The notes under the pieces were generated by a model. It did no database searches. It was given only the letters and a program-made list of their open reading frames with translations, and was not told the DNA's origin. From contig JACPZW010000081.1 in the NCBI GenBank assembly GCA_016195265.1, positions 1 to 46,273 on the forward strand: a DNA stretch of 46,273 nt, read 5' to 3'. Below, one piece after another: positions 8,665-23,061 of this stretch. Positions within the stretch are counted from its first letter, which is position 1. Each line of letters begins with the position of its first letter. Both the position numbers and the translations under genes were made by a program. This DNA comes from Acidobacteriota bacterium. Lineage in GTDB: Bacteria; Acidobacteriota; Vicinamibacteria; Vicinamibacterales; CAVVIG01.

Positions 8665-8767
8665 TGAGGATGTGAGAATCTGAGGATGTGAGAATTTGAG
8701 GATCTGAGAATTTGAATCGCCAGGACTCCGAACTTCCTCAAATCCTCACATTCTCACATCCTCATAT
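8665..8767. repeat. inverted array of TGAGGATG/TGAGAATT 8-mers
   Basis: Six 8-base units alternate TGAGGATG-type and TGAGAATT-type from 8665 to 8712; four inverse 8-mers (CCTCAAAT, CCTCACAT, TCTCACAT, CCTCATAT) run 8736-8767 after a 23-base spacer. It occupies the junction between the clpC stop codon and bamA. This unit type is seen only once in the window. Confidence 0.85.
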
Positions 8768-8772
8768 TCCGG

Positions 8773-11208
<2,436 letters not shown>

Positions 11209-11262
11209 CCAGCCTACCTAACTGAAAGCCGATGCCATGGGGGTCGTGACCACGATGACCAC

Positions 11263-11268
11263 ATTATA
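11263..11268 (-). promoter_or_regulatory. TATAAT -10 element upstream of clpC
   Basis: Read on the minus strand, a perfect TATAAT lies 55 bases before the clpC ATG in the gap after lolD. No good -35 hexamer stands 16-18 bases upstream (GATGGG is found), so this may be an extended or activator-dependent promoter. The 10-bp palindrome CCTATATAGG at 11292-11301, next to the lolD stop codon, could be an operator. Confidence 0.45.
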
Positions 11269-11301
11269 AGGCATCGGCCCGTGCTCCCCATCCTATATAG
11301 G

Positions 11302-11988
11302 TTAGACGCCGACACTCGACGCGCGTGCCTGACCGCCCTCGAGCCGCAGAACGCGATCGCACGCCGCCGCCAGCCGCGGATTGTGCGTGGCGATGATGGA
11401 CGTCAGGCCGTACGCCTGGTGCATCTCGCGCAGGAGGCCGTGGAGCGCGTCGGCGGTGGCCTCGTCGAGGTCGCCCGTCGGCTCGTCAGCGAGGAGCAAT
11501 GCGGGCGTCATCACGAGCGCGCGTGCGACGGCCACCCGCTGCTGCTCGCCGCCGGACAGCATTCCGGGCCTGTGCGTCAGGCGATCGCCCAAACCGACGC
11601 GCCGGAGGAGCTCTTCGGCGCGCGGACGCGCGTCGGACAAGCGGAGCCGCGCGATCCGCATTGGCATCTCCGCGTTCTCGAGCGCGCTGAACTCGGGCAG
11701 CAGGTGATGAAACTGAAAGACGAACCCGACGTGCCGGTTCCTGAACGCCACGACGTCGGCGTCCGGCAGGGTCGTCAACGAGGTCTCGCCGATGCGGACC
11801 GACCCCGCGTCGGCGCGATCGAGGCCGCCCAGCACGTGCAGCAGCGTGCTCTTCCCCACGCCGGATGCGCCGACGATGGCCACCATCTCGCCCGCCTCGA
11901 CCTGCAGGTCGAGATCGCGCAGCACCGTCAGCGTCGTCGCGCCGACCTGGTAGCGCTTCGTGATCCCGCGCGCGTCGACAAAAGCCAT
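11302..11988 (-). CDS. lolD: LolD-type lipoprotein-release ABC transporter ATPase
   Basis: 228 residues. Walker A GASGVGKST near 40-48, Q-loop QFHHLLPEFSALENAEMP (the LLPEF/SALEN signature shared by LolD/MacB-class ATPases), ABC signature LSGGEQQRVAVARAL, Walker B LLLADEPTGDLD and a switch His in ATHN. LolD powers extraction of outer membrane lipoproteins from the inner membrane by LolC/E. The permease gene lies directly upstream across a repeat array, so the pair forms the Lol exporter. Confidence 0.88.
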   Translation of the reverse strand: MAFVDARGITKRYQVGATTLTVLRDLDLQVEAGEMVAIVGASGVGKSTLLHVLGGLDRADAGSVRIGETSLTTLPDADVVAFRNRHVGFVFQFHHLLPEFSALENAEMPMRIARLRLSDARPRAEELLRRVGLGDRLTHRPGMLSGGEQQRVAVARALVMTPALLLADEPTGDLDEATADALHGLLREMHQAYGLTSIIATHNPRLAAACDRVLRLEGGQARASSVGV

Positions 11989-11997
11989 GGTCGATTA

Positions 11998-12081
11998 AAT
12001 GCAACCACGAAGCCACGGAGGCACGAAGAAGAACATCTTGCACGAGACTCTTTTCGTGTTTTCGTGTTTTCGTGGTTGCAT
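11998..12081. repeat. inverted array of CCACGAAG-type units
   Basis: ATGCAACCACGAA at the left and TTCGTGGTTGCAT at the right are exact inverted repeats; inside are CACGGAGG/CACGAAG units on the left and TTTTCGTGT units on the right, with a centre of about 17 bases. It lies between lolD and the permease gene, within four bases of the latter's stop codon. The unit type is shared with 2791-2872. Confidence 0.82.
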
Positions 12082-12085
12082 CTTC

Positions 12086-13321
12086 TTATTCGTACCTCAG
12101 CGCCTGCGCGGGATCGAGCTTCGCAGCCTGGCGGGACGGGTAAATCGTTGCCACGAAGCAAACGAGCACGGCGGAGACGACCACGATCGCGAAGTCGAAC
12201 GGCAACACCTTGAACGGCATGTGTGACACCTGGTACACGTCGACCGGCACGCGAATCAATTCGTACCGATCGAGCACGTACGACAGGCCGTATCCGGCCG
12301 AGGCGCCGGCGACCGTTCCGACGAGGCCGATGAGCAGGCCCTGCATCATGAACATCGCCATGATGCTGCGCGCGCCGGCGCCCATCGTCTTGAGGATCGC
12401 GATGTCGCGGTGCTTCTCCATCACGAGCAGGATGAGCGAGGCGACGATCTGCAGCGCCGCGACCATCACAATCAGCCCGATCGCCATCGAGATCGCGACC
12501 TTCTCGAGCCAGAGCGCGGAGAACAGCGAGCCGTTCATCTCGGCCCAGTCGCGTGTCATGTACTGGTCGCCGAGCAGCCGGGAAATCGCGCGGGAAATCG
12601 CGGGCGCCTGGTAGATGTCGTCGACGCGCAGCTGGATCAACTCGACTTGATCCTTGCCCATCAGCCGCCTGGCCATGTCGAGCGACACGAATCCGAACGT
12701 CATGTCGATTTCGTACAGGCCCAGGCTGAACGTGCCGGCGACGCGAAACCGCCGCGCACGCGGGATCATGCCCATCGGCGACAGCGTGCCCTGCGGCGTG
12801 AGCAGCTGGACCGAATCGCCGACCTCGACGCCGAGGTGCTGGGCGAGATCCCGTCCGAGGAGGATGCCCGGCAGCGCGTCCTCATCGCCGGCTTTCGGCT
12901 GCACGTCCTCGATCGCGCCGTGCTGCATGGCGCCGCGCAGATCGGTGACGCTCCCTTCGAGCGCGGGGTCGATCCCTTTCAGCGAGATGAACTCCTCGCC
13001 CTTGGACGCGGTGATCAGCGCCTTGCCGAGCACCGCCGGCGCCGCGCCGATGACATGCGGCACCTTACGGAGCGCGTCGACTTCCGTGTGGTAGTCGGCA
13101 ATGCCGCGCGTGTTCCAGACGTAGACGTGCGGGTTGGCGCCGACGATGCGATCGCGCAGTTCCTGCTGCAATCCGGTCATCAGCGCGAGCGCGACAACGA
13201 GCGCCATGACGCCCACCGTGACGCCGAGCGTGGAGATGAACGAGATGACCGAGATGAACGCCTGCTTGCGCTTCGCCAGCAGGTATCTGAGCGCGATGTG
13301 GAGTTCGAAGGGAAGATCCAT
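12086..13321 (-). CDS. LolC/LolE-type lipoprotein-releasing ABC permease
   Basis: 411 residues. An N-terminal membrane segment follows FELHIALRYLLAKRKQAFIS, the LolC/E start pattern; a large MacB-like periplasmic domain spans roughly 50-270; three membrane helices close the FtsX-type core, ending YPSRQAAKLDPAQALRYE, the conserved family terminus. It works with LolD to release lipoproteins for the LolA/LolB route. ATG 13321 is preferred over the adjoining GTG 13324. Only one permease is seen, so it may act as a homodimer (LolF-type), an inference. A large repeat array adjoins the start. Confidence 0.9.
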   Translation of the reverse strand: MDLPFELHIALRYLLAKRKQAFISVISFISTLGVTVGVMALVVALALMTGLQQELRDRIVGANPHVYVWNTRGIADYHTEVDALRKVPHVIGAAPAVLGKALITASKGEEFISLKGIDPALEGSVTDLRGAMQHGAIEDVQPKAGDEDALPGILLGRDLAQHLGVEVGDSVQLLTPQGTLSPMGMIPRARRFRVAGTFSLGLYEIDMTFGFVSLDMARRLMGKDQVELIQLRVDDIYQAPAISRAISRLLGDQYMTRDWAEMNGSLFSALWLEKVAISMAIGLIVMVAALQIVASLILLVMEKHRDIAILKTMGAGARSIMAMFMMQGLLIGLVGTVAGASAGYGLSYVLDRYELIRVPVDVYQVSHMPFKVLPFDFAIVVVSAVLVCFVATIYPSRQAAKLDPAQALRYE

Positions 13322-13329
13322 CACGGCTC

Positions 13330-13460
13330 AATGCAAGAATGCAAAAATGCAGAAATGCAGAAATGCAGGAAGAGCCTTCCTTGCATTCCTGCATTCCTGC
13401 ATTCCTGCATTCCTGCATTCCTGCATTCCTGCATTCCTGCATTCCTGCATTCTTGCATTC

Positions 13461-13462
<2 letters not shown>
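13330..13462. repeat. inverted array with ten GCATTCCT 8-mers
   Basis: The left arm (13330-13372) has AATGCAG-type units. The right arm is ten contiguous 8-base units, 13383-13462: nine GCATTCCT and one GCATTCTT. It is the longest and most regular array in the window, lies exactly between lysS (its stop codon overlaps the last unit) and the Lol permease start, and shares its unit with 1784-1853. Near-identity of the units suggests recent expansion, so copy number may vary between strains. Confidence 0.9.
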
Positions 13463-14960
<1,498 letters not shown>

Positions 14961-14971
14961 GGACGTTGTGT

Positions 14972-15057
14972 ACCACGGAGGACACGGAGGGCACGGAGGA
15001 AGGAACTCTTGGGTACGGACCTTTTCCCTTCCGTGTCCCCCGTGTCCTCCGTGGTTG
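14972..15057. repeat. inverted array of CACGGAGGA 9-mers
   Basis: Three 9-base units (ACCACGGAG, GACACGGAG, GGCACGGAG) at 14972-14998 and three inverse units (CCGTGTCCC, CCGTGTCCT, CCGTGGTTG) at 15031-15057, with a 32-base spacer. It fills the junction between nusB and lysS; the right arm ends three bases from the nusB stop codon. Confidence 0.85.
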
Positions 15058-15060
15058 ATT

Positions 15061-15513
15061 TCATCTCAGCTCAATCTTCTTGCGAATAGCATCCAGCATC
15101 CCGTTGATGAACTTCACCGACTCTTCCGTGCTGAACGTCCGCGCGAGCTCGAGCGCTTCGTTGATGACGACGGCGGCAGGCGTTTGACGGTCGCGCAGGA
15201 GTTCAGACACCGCCATCCGCAGAATCAGCCGGTCGAGCACCGCCATCCGCTCCGGCCGCCAGCGCTCGGCGGTCTCGGCAATCATGGGATCGATCGCCGC
15301 CAGCTGCGCGACCGTGTCGTGCGCCAGCGCCGACGCGAACCGCCGGAGGTCGTCGGGTGGCGGATCCACGTTCGGCCACTGCAGCGTGAAGAACGTCTCG
15401 GCCGCGCGATCGACGTCGGCGCGGCCGACGTCCCACTGGTAGAGAATCTGCAGCGCCGCCTCGCGGGCGCGACGGCGGGGGGCCTTCTTCTTCACGGGCG
15501 CGGCTTTCTTCAA
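15061..15513 (-). CDS. nusB: transcription antitermination factor NusB
   Basis: 150 residues. A lysine-rich N-terminal extension (MKKAAPVKKKAPRR) precedes the all-helical NusB core: RRRAREAALQILYQWD is the conserved first helix and INEALELARTFSTEESVKFING the conserved late region with FxSxxxxxFVNG pattern. NusB with NusE binds boxA RNA in rRNA antitermination. It overlaps the end of ribH by four bases (ATGA), the classic ribH-nusB arrangement, so the two are translationally coupled. Confidence 0.93.
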   Translation of the reverse strand: MKKAAPVKKKAPRRRAREAALQILYQWDVGRADVDRAAETFFTLQWPNVDPPPDDLRRFASALAHDTVAQLAAIDPMIAETAERWRPERMAVLDRLILRMAVSELLRDRQTPAAVVINEALELARTFSTEESVKFINGMLDAIRKKIELR

Positions 15514-15992
15514 GGCCGCGGCGCCGCGTGCGTCAGCTGGGCGATGATCTCGACCATCTCGATCGCCGCCATCGCCGCTTCATGTCCCTTGTTCCCCGGT
15601 CCATCCCCCGCCCGTGCGACGGCCTCTTCCGCCGAGTTTGTCGTCAGGACGCCGAACGCCATCGGCACGCCGGTCGCCGACGCGGCTGCCGTCAGCCCCT
15701 GGGACACCGCGGTCGCGATGTACTCGAAGTGCGGCGTCTCGCCGCGGATCAGACAGCCCAGGCAGACGATCGCATCATAGCGGCCGCTCTCGGCGGCGTG
15801 CTGCGCGGCCAGCGGGATTTCAAACGCCCCCGGCACGCGGACGACCGTGATGTCGCTCGACGCGACGCCGGCGCCCGTCAGCGCGGCCAGCGCGCCGGCT
15901 TGCAGCCGGTCGGTGACGAAGTCGTTGTACTTCGACACGATGACGGCCACCCGTCGTCCCGCCGCGATCCTCAAGCCTTCGATCGTGCGCAC
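15510..15992 (-). CDS. ribH: 6,7-dimethyl-8-ribityllumazine synthase
   Basis: 160 residues, full RibH length. Motifs: VSKYNDFVTDRL near 19-30, PGAFEIP at 54-60, CLGCLIRGETPHFEYI with catalytic His88, FGVLTTNSAEEA, and NKGHEAA near the end. It condenses the ribityl-aminouracil and dihydroxybutanone phosphate to lumazine, the last-but-one step of riboflavin synthesis. It follows the crotonase gene by one base and overlaps nusB. No other rib genes are in the window. Confidence 0.95.
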   Translation of the reverse strand: MRTIEGLRIAAGRRVAVIVSKYNDFVTDRLQAGALAALTGAGVASSDITVVRVPGAFEIPLAAQHAAESGRYDAIVCLGCLIRGETPHFEYIATAVSQGLTAAASATGVPMAFGVLTTNSAEEAVARAGDGPGNKGHEAAMAAIEMVEIIAQLTHAAPRP

Positions 15993-15993
15993 G

Positions 15994-16776
15994 CTACTTT
16001 CCCTTGAACTCGGCTTTGCGCTTCGCGAGGAACGCGGACGTCCCCTCGCGCATGTCGTCGGTGGACGCGACCAGGCCGAAGAGCGTCGCTTCGTACTGGC
16101 ACGCCTCGGCGAACGGCATCTCCGCCCCTTTGTGCACGGCGTTCATGATGTAGCGCATCGCGATCGGGGCGTTCACGGCCAGTTGCGCTGCCCACGCGCG
16201 CGCGTCTTTCATCAGGTCCGCGGCCGGGACCACGCGATTCACGAGCCCGATTCGCAGAGCTTCCGCCGCGGTGATGGGCGCGCCGGTGAGGATCATCGCC
16301 ATCGCGTGGCCCTTGCCCACCAAACGCGGCAGGCGCTGCGTGCCCGCGTAGCCGGGCAGCAGGCCGAGCGCGATCTCCGGCTGGCCGAGCTTCGCGGTGT
16401 CGGCCGCGATCCGCAGCGTGCACGCCATCGCGAGCTCGCAGCCGCCGCCGAGCGCGTAGCCGTTGATCGCGGCGATGACCGGCTTGCCCAGGTTCTCGAT
16501 CGCGTCGAAGACGCGCTGCCCCGTCAGCGCGTGTTCGCGGCCGCTCGCCGGCGTCTGCAGGGCCAGCTCGTTGATGTCCGCGCCGGCGACGAACGACTTC
16601 TCACCCGCGCCCGTCAGGACGATCGCGCGGACGGTGTCGTCGCACTGCAGCTCGATCGCGGCACGGCCCAGGTCCTCGATCGTCTGTTTGTCGAGCGCGT
16701 TCAGAACCGCGGGGCGGTTGATCGTGACGACGGCGACGGCGCCGGCGCGCTCGACGAGCAGGTGGGCAAACTCCAT
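15994..16776 (-). CDS. enoyl-CoA hydratase/isomerase family protein
   Basis: 260 residues. Start ATG 16776 is chosen because the crotonase fold begins right away (VAVVTINRPAVLNALD). The oxyanion-hole segments AGADINEL (about 65-72) and NGYALGGGCELAMA (105-118) and the CoA-domain C-terminus (SAFLAKRKAEFKGK, close to mitochondrial hydratase) are present. Glu134 in GQPEIALG corresponds to rat hydratase Glu144, but the second catalytic glutamate (rat Glu164, in AMEMVLTG) is Ala160 (AMAMILTG). Crotonases with a single Glu can be isomerases or other enzymes, so the reaction is uncertain. It sits between a 57-aa membrane protein gene and ribH. Confidence 0.85.
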   Translation of the reverse strand: MEFAHLLVERAGAVAVVTINRPAVLNALDKQTIEDLGRAAIELQCDDTVRAIVLTGAGEKSFVAGADINELALQTPASGREHALTGQRVFDAIENLGKPVIAAINGYALGGGCELAMACTLRIAADTAKLGQPEIALGLLPGYAGTQRLPRLVGKGHAMAMILTGAPITAAEALRIGLVNRVVPAADLMKDARAWAAQLAVNAPIAMRYIMNAVHKGAEMPFAEACQYEATLFGLVASTDDMREGTSAFLAKRKAEFKGK

Positions 16777-16790
16777 GGCATTCAACAACT

Positions 16791-16964
16791 TTACAGGGGT
16801 AATGGATATAGCAGCCAGCCGAGCACAATCGCGGTCGCGAGAAATCCGCCGAACATCATCCCGCCGAGCCGCAGTTGCTCGCGCGCGTCGTCTTTCGTGA
16901 TGACTGCGAAGACCAGCGACACGAAGAACGCGAACAGCACGAGGAGCGCCAGGTGGCTCGGCAT
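16791..16964 (-). CDS. 57-residue membrane protein
   Basis: A short frame, ATG 16964-16962 to TAA 16793-16791. It encodes two hydrophobic helices: MPSHLALLVLFAFFVSLVFA at the start and a second ending IVLGWLLYPLPL, separated by a polar turn (ITKDDAREQLRLGG). The start overlaps the stop of the upstream membrane protein gene (TGATG), which implies translational coupling. The charged loop and two-helix topology argue for a real small protein. Function unknown; it probably acts with its neighbour. Confidence 0.72.
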   Translation of the reverse strand: MPSHLALLVLFAFFVSLVFAVITKDDAREQLRLGGMMFGGFLATAIVLGWLLYPLPL

Positions 16965-17356
16965 CACTTGCGGCCCATCGCGACGTCGTACGTGTCGACG
17001 ACGACGAGCAGGTTGAGCAGGCCGGCGACCACAAGGAACGCGTTGCCGTACTCGTAGGTGACCGCCCGCACGTCACCCGCGCCGTAGCCCAGCGCGTGCG
17101 CGGCGAAATACGCCAGGCCGATCCCCACGTCGGCGAGCGCTTCGAGCGCCACCAGCGGATCGGACGGATCGAAGGGAAACAGGCGGCCGTGGATTCCCAG
17201 GCCGATGGCGAACATCAGCGGCAGGGCGACCAGGAATATCAGACCCTTGGTGCGGCGCCCGAGCCACAAATGCCCCGCGCCGGGAACGGCCCACGACGCC
17301 AGGCACAGCAGCACGAGCCCGCCCGATCGTGTGTCGTCAGCAGCAGTTGCGCGCAC
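16964..17356 (-). CDS. small multi-pass membrane protein (DUF6677-like)
   Basis: 130 residues with about three to four predicted membrane helices. The N-terminal pattern ASWAVPGAGHLWLGRRTKGLI matches small acidobacterial membrane proteins that share a P-G-x-G-H-x-x-L-G-R motif, and I relate it to DUF6677 from memory, not by search. A second hydrophobic hairpin ends near VVVDTYDVAMGRK. The gene is seven bases downstream of the DUF2085 gene and overlaps the next small membrane protein by one base, so the three form one translational unit. Role unknown. Confidence 0.7.
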   Translation of the reverse strand: MRATAADDTRSGGLVLLCLASWAVPGAGHLWLGRRTKGLIFLVALPLMFAIGLGIHGRLFPFDPSDPLVALEALADVGIGLAYFAAHALGYGAGDVRAVTYEYGNAFLVVAGLLNLLVVVDTYDVAMGRK

Positions 17357-17362
17357 CGGGAG

Positions 17363-17833
17363 TTAGTTTACCTGATCGCCTGTGGCGGCCACGACGAGCG
17401 CGGTCACGATCGCACCCATCGGAAGTCCGGCGGCGGCGCGTATCCAGTTCGCGGGCATCTGCCCGGTCCACCACTCGAACACGAGCGTGAGCGCCGTCGG
17501 AACGGCGGCCGCGAGCAGCGTGACGCGGGAGACGCGTGGCGGTTCGCGTATCGACGTCAGCGCGATCAGCGAAGCGATCGCCGCGCCGACGTAGATGCCG
17601 GCGCACCGTGCGCAGACCGGCATCTGCACGGCCCACAGATGGAACGACCGCGCCGGGAGTTGATGGCACACCAGCGCGCCGATTGCGTAGACCGCGGCGG
17701 CAGCGGAGTACAGGAGGGCTGGGGCATGCGCCCGACCGGCCGCCCAGGAGGTCATCGGAAGGACCGCAGCCCAGCCGACAGAGGCGGCAAGGAAGGCGTA
17801 CCTCAAAGTCAGACTCACGCGTCTCATCTTCAC
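17363..17833 (-). CDS. DUF2085 membrane protein
   Basis: 156 residues, four to five membrane helices. The DUF2085 signature is clear: ALVCHQLPARSFHLWAVQMP followed by VCARCAGIYVGAA, that is CHQ-x-P-x-RS-F and a CARC-x-GIY Cys pair, suggestive of metal or redox chemistry though the function of the family is unknown. Start may be ATG 17833 or the next ATG at 17827. It heads the minus-strand run DUF2085 - DUF6677-like - 57-aa protein - crotonase - ribH - nusB, divergent from the TetR/efflux operon. Confidence 0.85.
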   Translation of the reverse strand: MKMRRVSLTLRYAFLAASVGWAAVLPMTSWAAGRAHAPALLYSAAAAVYAIGALVCHQLPARSFHLWAVQMPVCARCAGIYVGAAIASLIALTSIREPPRVSRVTLLAAAVPTALTLVFEWWTGQMPANWIRAAAGLPMGAIVTALVVAATGDQVN

Positions 17834-17932
17834 CGAGCATGGTACATCGGACAGGCAACCGCCATGAATTCAGTGGGTTAATGAAATCACGAATCCAGAA
17901 CGATGTTTCGGCGTCTTACAATGTTATTCTGG

Positions 17933-17945
17933 TGAACACTGTTCA
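17933..17945 (+). promoter_or_regulatory. perfect dyad TGAACA-C-TGTTCA, probable TetR operator
   Basis: A 13-bp perfect inverted repeat lies 26 bases upstream of the TetR-family start codon and in front of the efflux genes. TetR regulators normally bind such dyads over their own promoter, so self-regulation and control of the pump is likely. A TACAAT-like -10 element occurs just upstream (17917-17922). Confidence 0.6.
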
Positions 17946-17970
17946 GGCTGTTTCCAGAGGCCGAGGGTTC

Positions 17971-18649
17971 ATGGGTATCAAAGAACGACAGGAGCGAGAT
18001 CGCGAGGCCGTCCGGCGAGCGATTCTCGACGCCGCCCGCGATCTGTTCGTCAGCGAGGGCTTTCAGAACGTTTCGATCCGCAAGATCGCCGAGCGCATCG
18101 AGTACAGCCCTGGCGCGCTGTACGGGTACTTCCCCCAGCAAGGACGACATCTTCTTCGCGCTGGCCGAGGAGGGATTCCGGCTGCTCGGGGACCCGTCGG
18201 GCCAGGAGGAGGTCCCCACGGCGCCACTCGACCGGCTGCGCGCGTCGTTCAAGCAGTTCTATCAGTTCAGCTGCAAGCACCCGCAGTACTTCACGCTGAT
18301 GTTCGTCGATCAGTCCGTGCCGCGGATCAGCAAGGAATACGAGCGGTTCGCGTTCGCGCGCGAGAAGAAGCGGCAGGTCGTGCAATTGATCCAGGCGTGC
18401 ATCGACGCAAGCGATCTGCCCGCGACGCTCGATCCGGCAGTGGCCTTCCGCGCGTTCAGCGTTGGCCTTATCGGAGTCGCCGTCATGCGCCTGTCGGACC
18501 GGCTGCAGCCCGGGGAGAACGCGGACGATCTCGCCACAGACGTACTAAACGTGACGCTCGCGGGACTGCGCAGCGGCGTCACCCTGAAATCGAAAAGCAG
18601 CGTTGACTGTCCGCTGGAGGAACACGCGGCGGACGAAAAGGCTTCCTAA
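17971..18649 (+). pseudogene. TetR-family regulator interrupted by a +1 frameshift
   Basis: The first frame gives a normal TetR DNA-binding domain: MGIKERQERDREAVRRAILD, then DLFVSEGFQNVSIRKIAERI and SPGALYGYFP. After TTC the sequence has five Cs (18132-18136); with four, the frame continues PSKDDIFFALAEEGFRLLG and joins the second frame (LMFVDQSVPRISKEYERF...) to the stop at 18649, giving a normal protein of about 225 residues. Coding character continues on both sides, so this is a single recent indel in a homopolymer or a sequencing error. Position before the RND genes makes it their likely repressor. Confidence 0.8.
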
Positions 18650-18668
18650 CTCTCTCGAGGTATCGTTT

Positions 18669-19861
18669 ATGACTCGCGGAATCTTCTCCCCTGCGCTCGC
18701 GGCCGTGCTGCCGGCGCTTCTCATCAGCGCCGGCTGCAGTGCGGGCACTGCCAAGACCAAGGATCAGCCGGCCGCCGCGGCGGCGGTTGCGGTCGCGCCG
18801 GTGGCGGCGGTGGAACGCCCGCTGGCGCGCTTCATCCGGGCCACCGGCTCGCTGATGGCGGACGAGCAGGCCGACGTGGCCGCCGAAACCGCCGGCCGCG
18901 TGACCGCGACGCCGATCGAGCGCGGCACGCCCGTGTCGATGGGCGGCCCGCTCGTGCACCTGTCGGCGACGGAAACCGATGCGCAGCTCAAGGAAGCCGA
19001 AGCCAACGCTGCGCAGATCGAAGCGCGGCTCGGCATGACGTCGGGGAGCGCGCTCGTCGTCGAGGGCGTGCCGGAAGTGCAGAACGCCAAGGCGTCGTAC
19101 GACCTCGCGCAGAGCGAATTCAACCGCATCAAGTCGCTGCTCGACCAGCGCGTCGTGTCGCCCTCGGAGTACGAGCAGCGCCGCACGCAGATGGAAGCGA
19201 CGCGCCAGCAGTACGAAGCGGCGAAGAACAGCGCCGCGCAGCAGTTCCAGGCGCTGCAGGCGGCGCGCGCGCGGGTGGCGCTGGCGCGCAAGGCGTCGAC
19301 CGACACCGTCGTCCGCGCGCCGTTCGACGGCGTCGTCGCCGAGCGGCTCGTCTCGGTCGGCGATTACGTGACAAAGGGCATGAAAGTCGCGGTGGTGGTG
19401 CGGATCAACCCGCTGCGGATGCAGCTGACGATTCCCGAGCAGTTCGTCTCCGCCGTGGGTGTCGGCCAGCCGGTCAACTTCGAGGTCGACGCGTACGCCG
19501 ACCGCACGTTCGAGGGGCGCGTCAAGTACGTATCACCGGCATTACAGGCCGATCAGCGCGCGCTGACGATTGAAGCCATCGTGCCCAACCCGAAGGGCGA
19601 TCTGAAACCGGGACTGTTCGCGACCGCGCGGATCGAGCAGCCGGCGCGGACGCCGGGCGTACTGGTGCCTACCGGCGCGGTGCAGACGTCGGCCGGGACG
19701 AGCCGCGTGTTCGTCGTCACCGGCGACCACGTCGAGGAACGCATCGTGACGACCGGACAGACCGTGGACGACACGATCGAAATCACCAAGGGACTCAAAG
19801 CCGGCGAGCGCGTCGCGACGACCAACGTCGCGAAGCTCGTCGACGGGACGAAGGTGTCGTA

Positions 19862-19862
<1 letters not shown>
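18669..19862 (+). CDS. RND efflux periplasmic adaptor (membrane fusion protein)
   Basis: 397 residues. A hydrophobic N-terminus ends in ISAGC, so the protein is probably a lipoprotein anchored in the inner membrane at Cys19. Then: first lipoyl half-motif (AAETAGRVTATPIERG), a coiled-coil hairpin of about 100 residues with heptads (QAQ/ARxAL), second lipoyl half (VVRAPFDGVVAERLVSVGDYV), beta-barrel domain and membrane-proximal domain ending KLVDGTKVS. It links the pump to TolC. Start ATG 18669 is preferred over the longer frame because of the signal sequence and a GAGG element nearby. The stop overlaps the pump ATG (TAATG). Confidence 0.92.
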
Positions 19863-22981
<3,119 letters not shown>

Positions 22982-23061
22982 TCTTCGTAGGGCGGGCCTC
23001 CAGGCCCGGTGTTCGTAGGGCGGGTCCTTTCGGACCCGCCAGATTCGTAGGTGTTGTCATC

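Noticed and set aside
6202..8667. 821-residue antisense frame over bamA
   Set aside because: Shadow of bamA; no start or family features.
16777..17076. Long N-terminal extension of the crotonase
   Set aside because: No homology; it overlaps the 57-aa and DUF6677-like genes, and the fold starts at ATG 16776.
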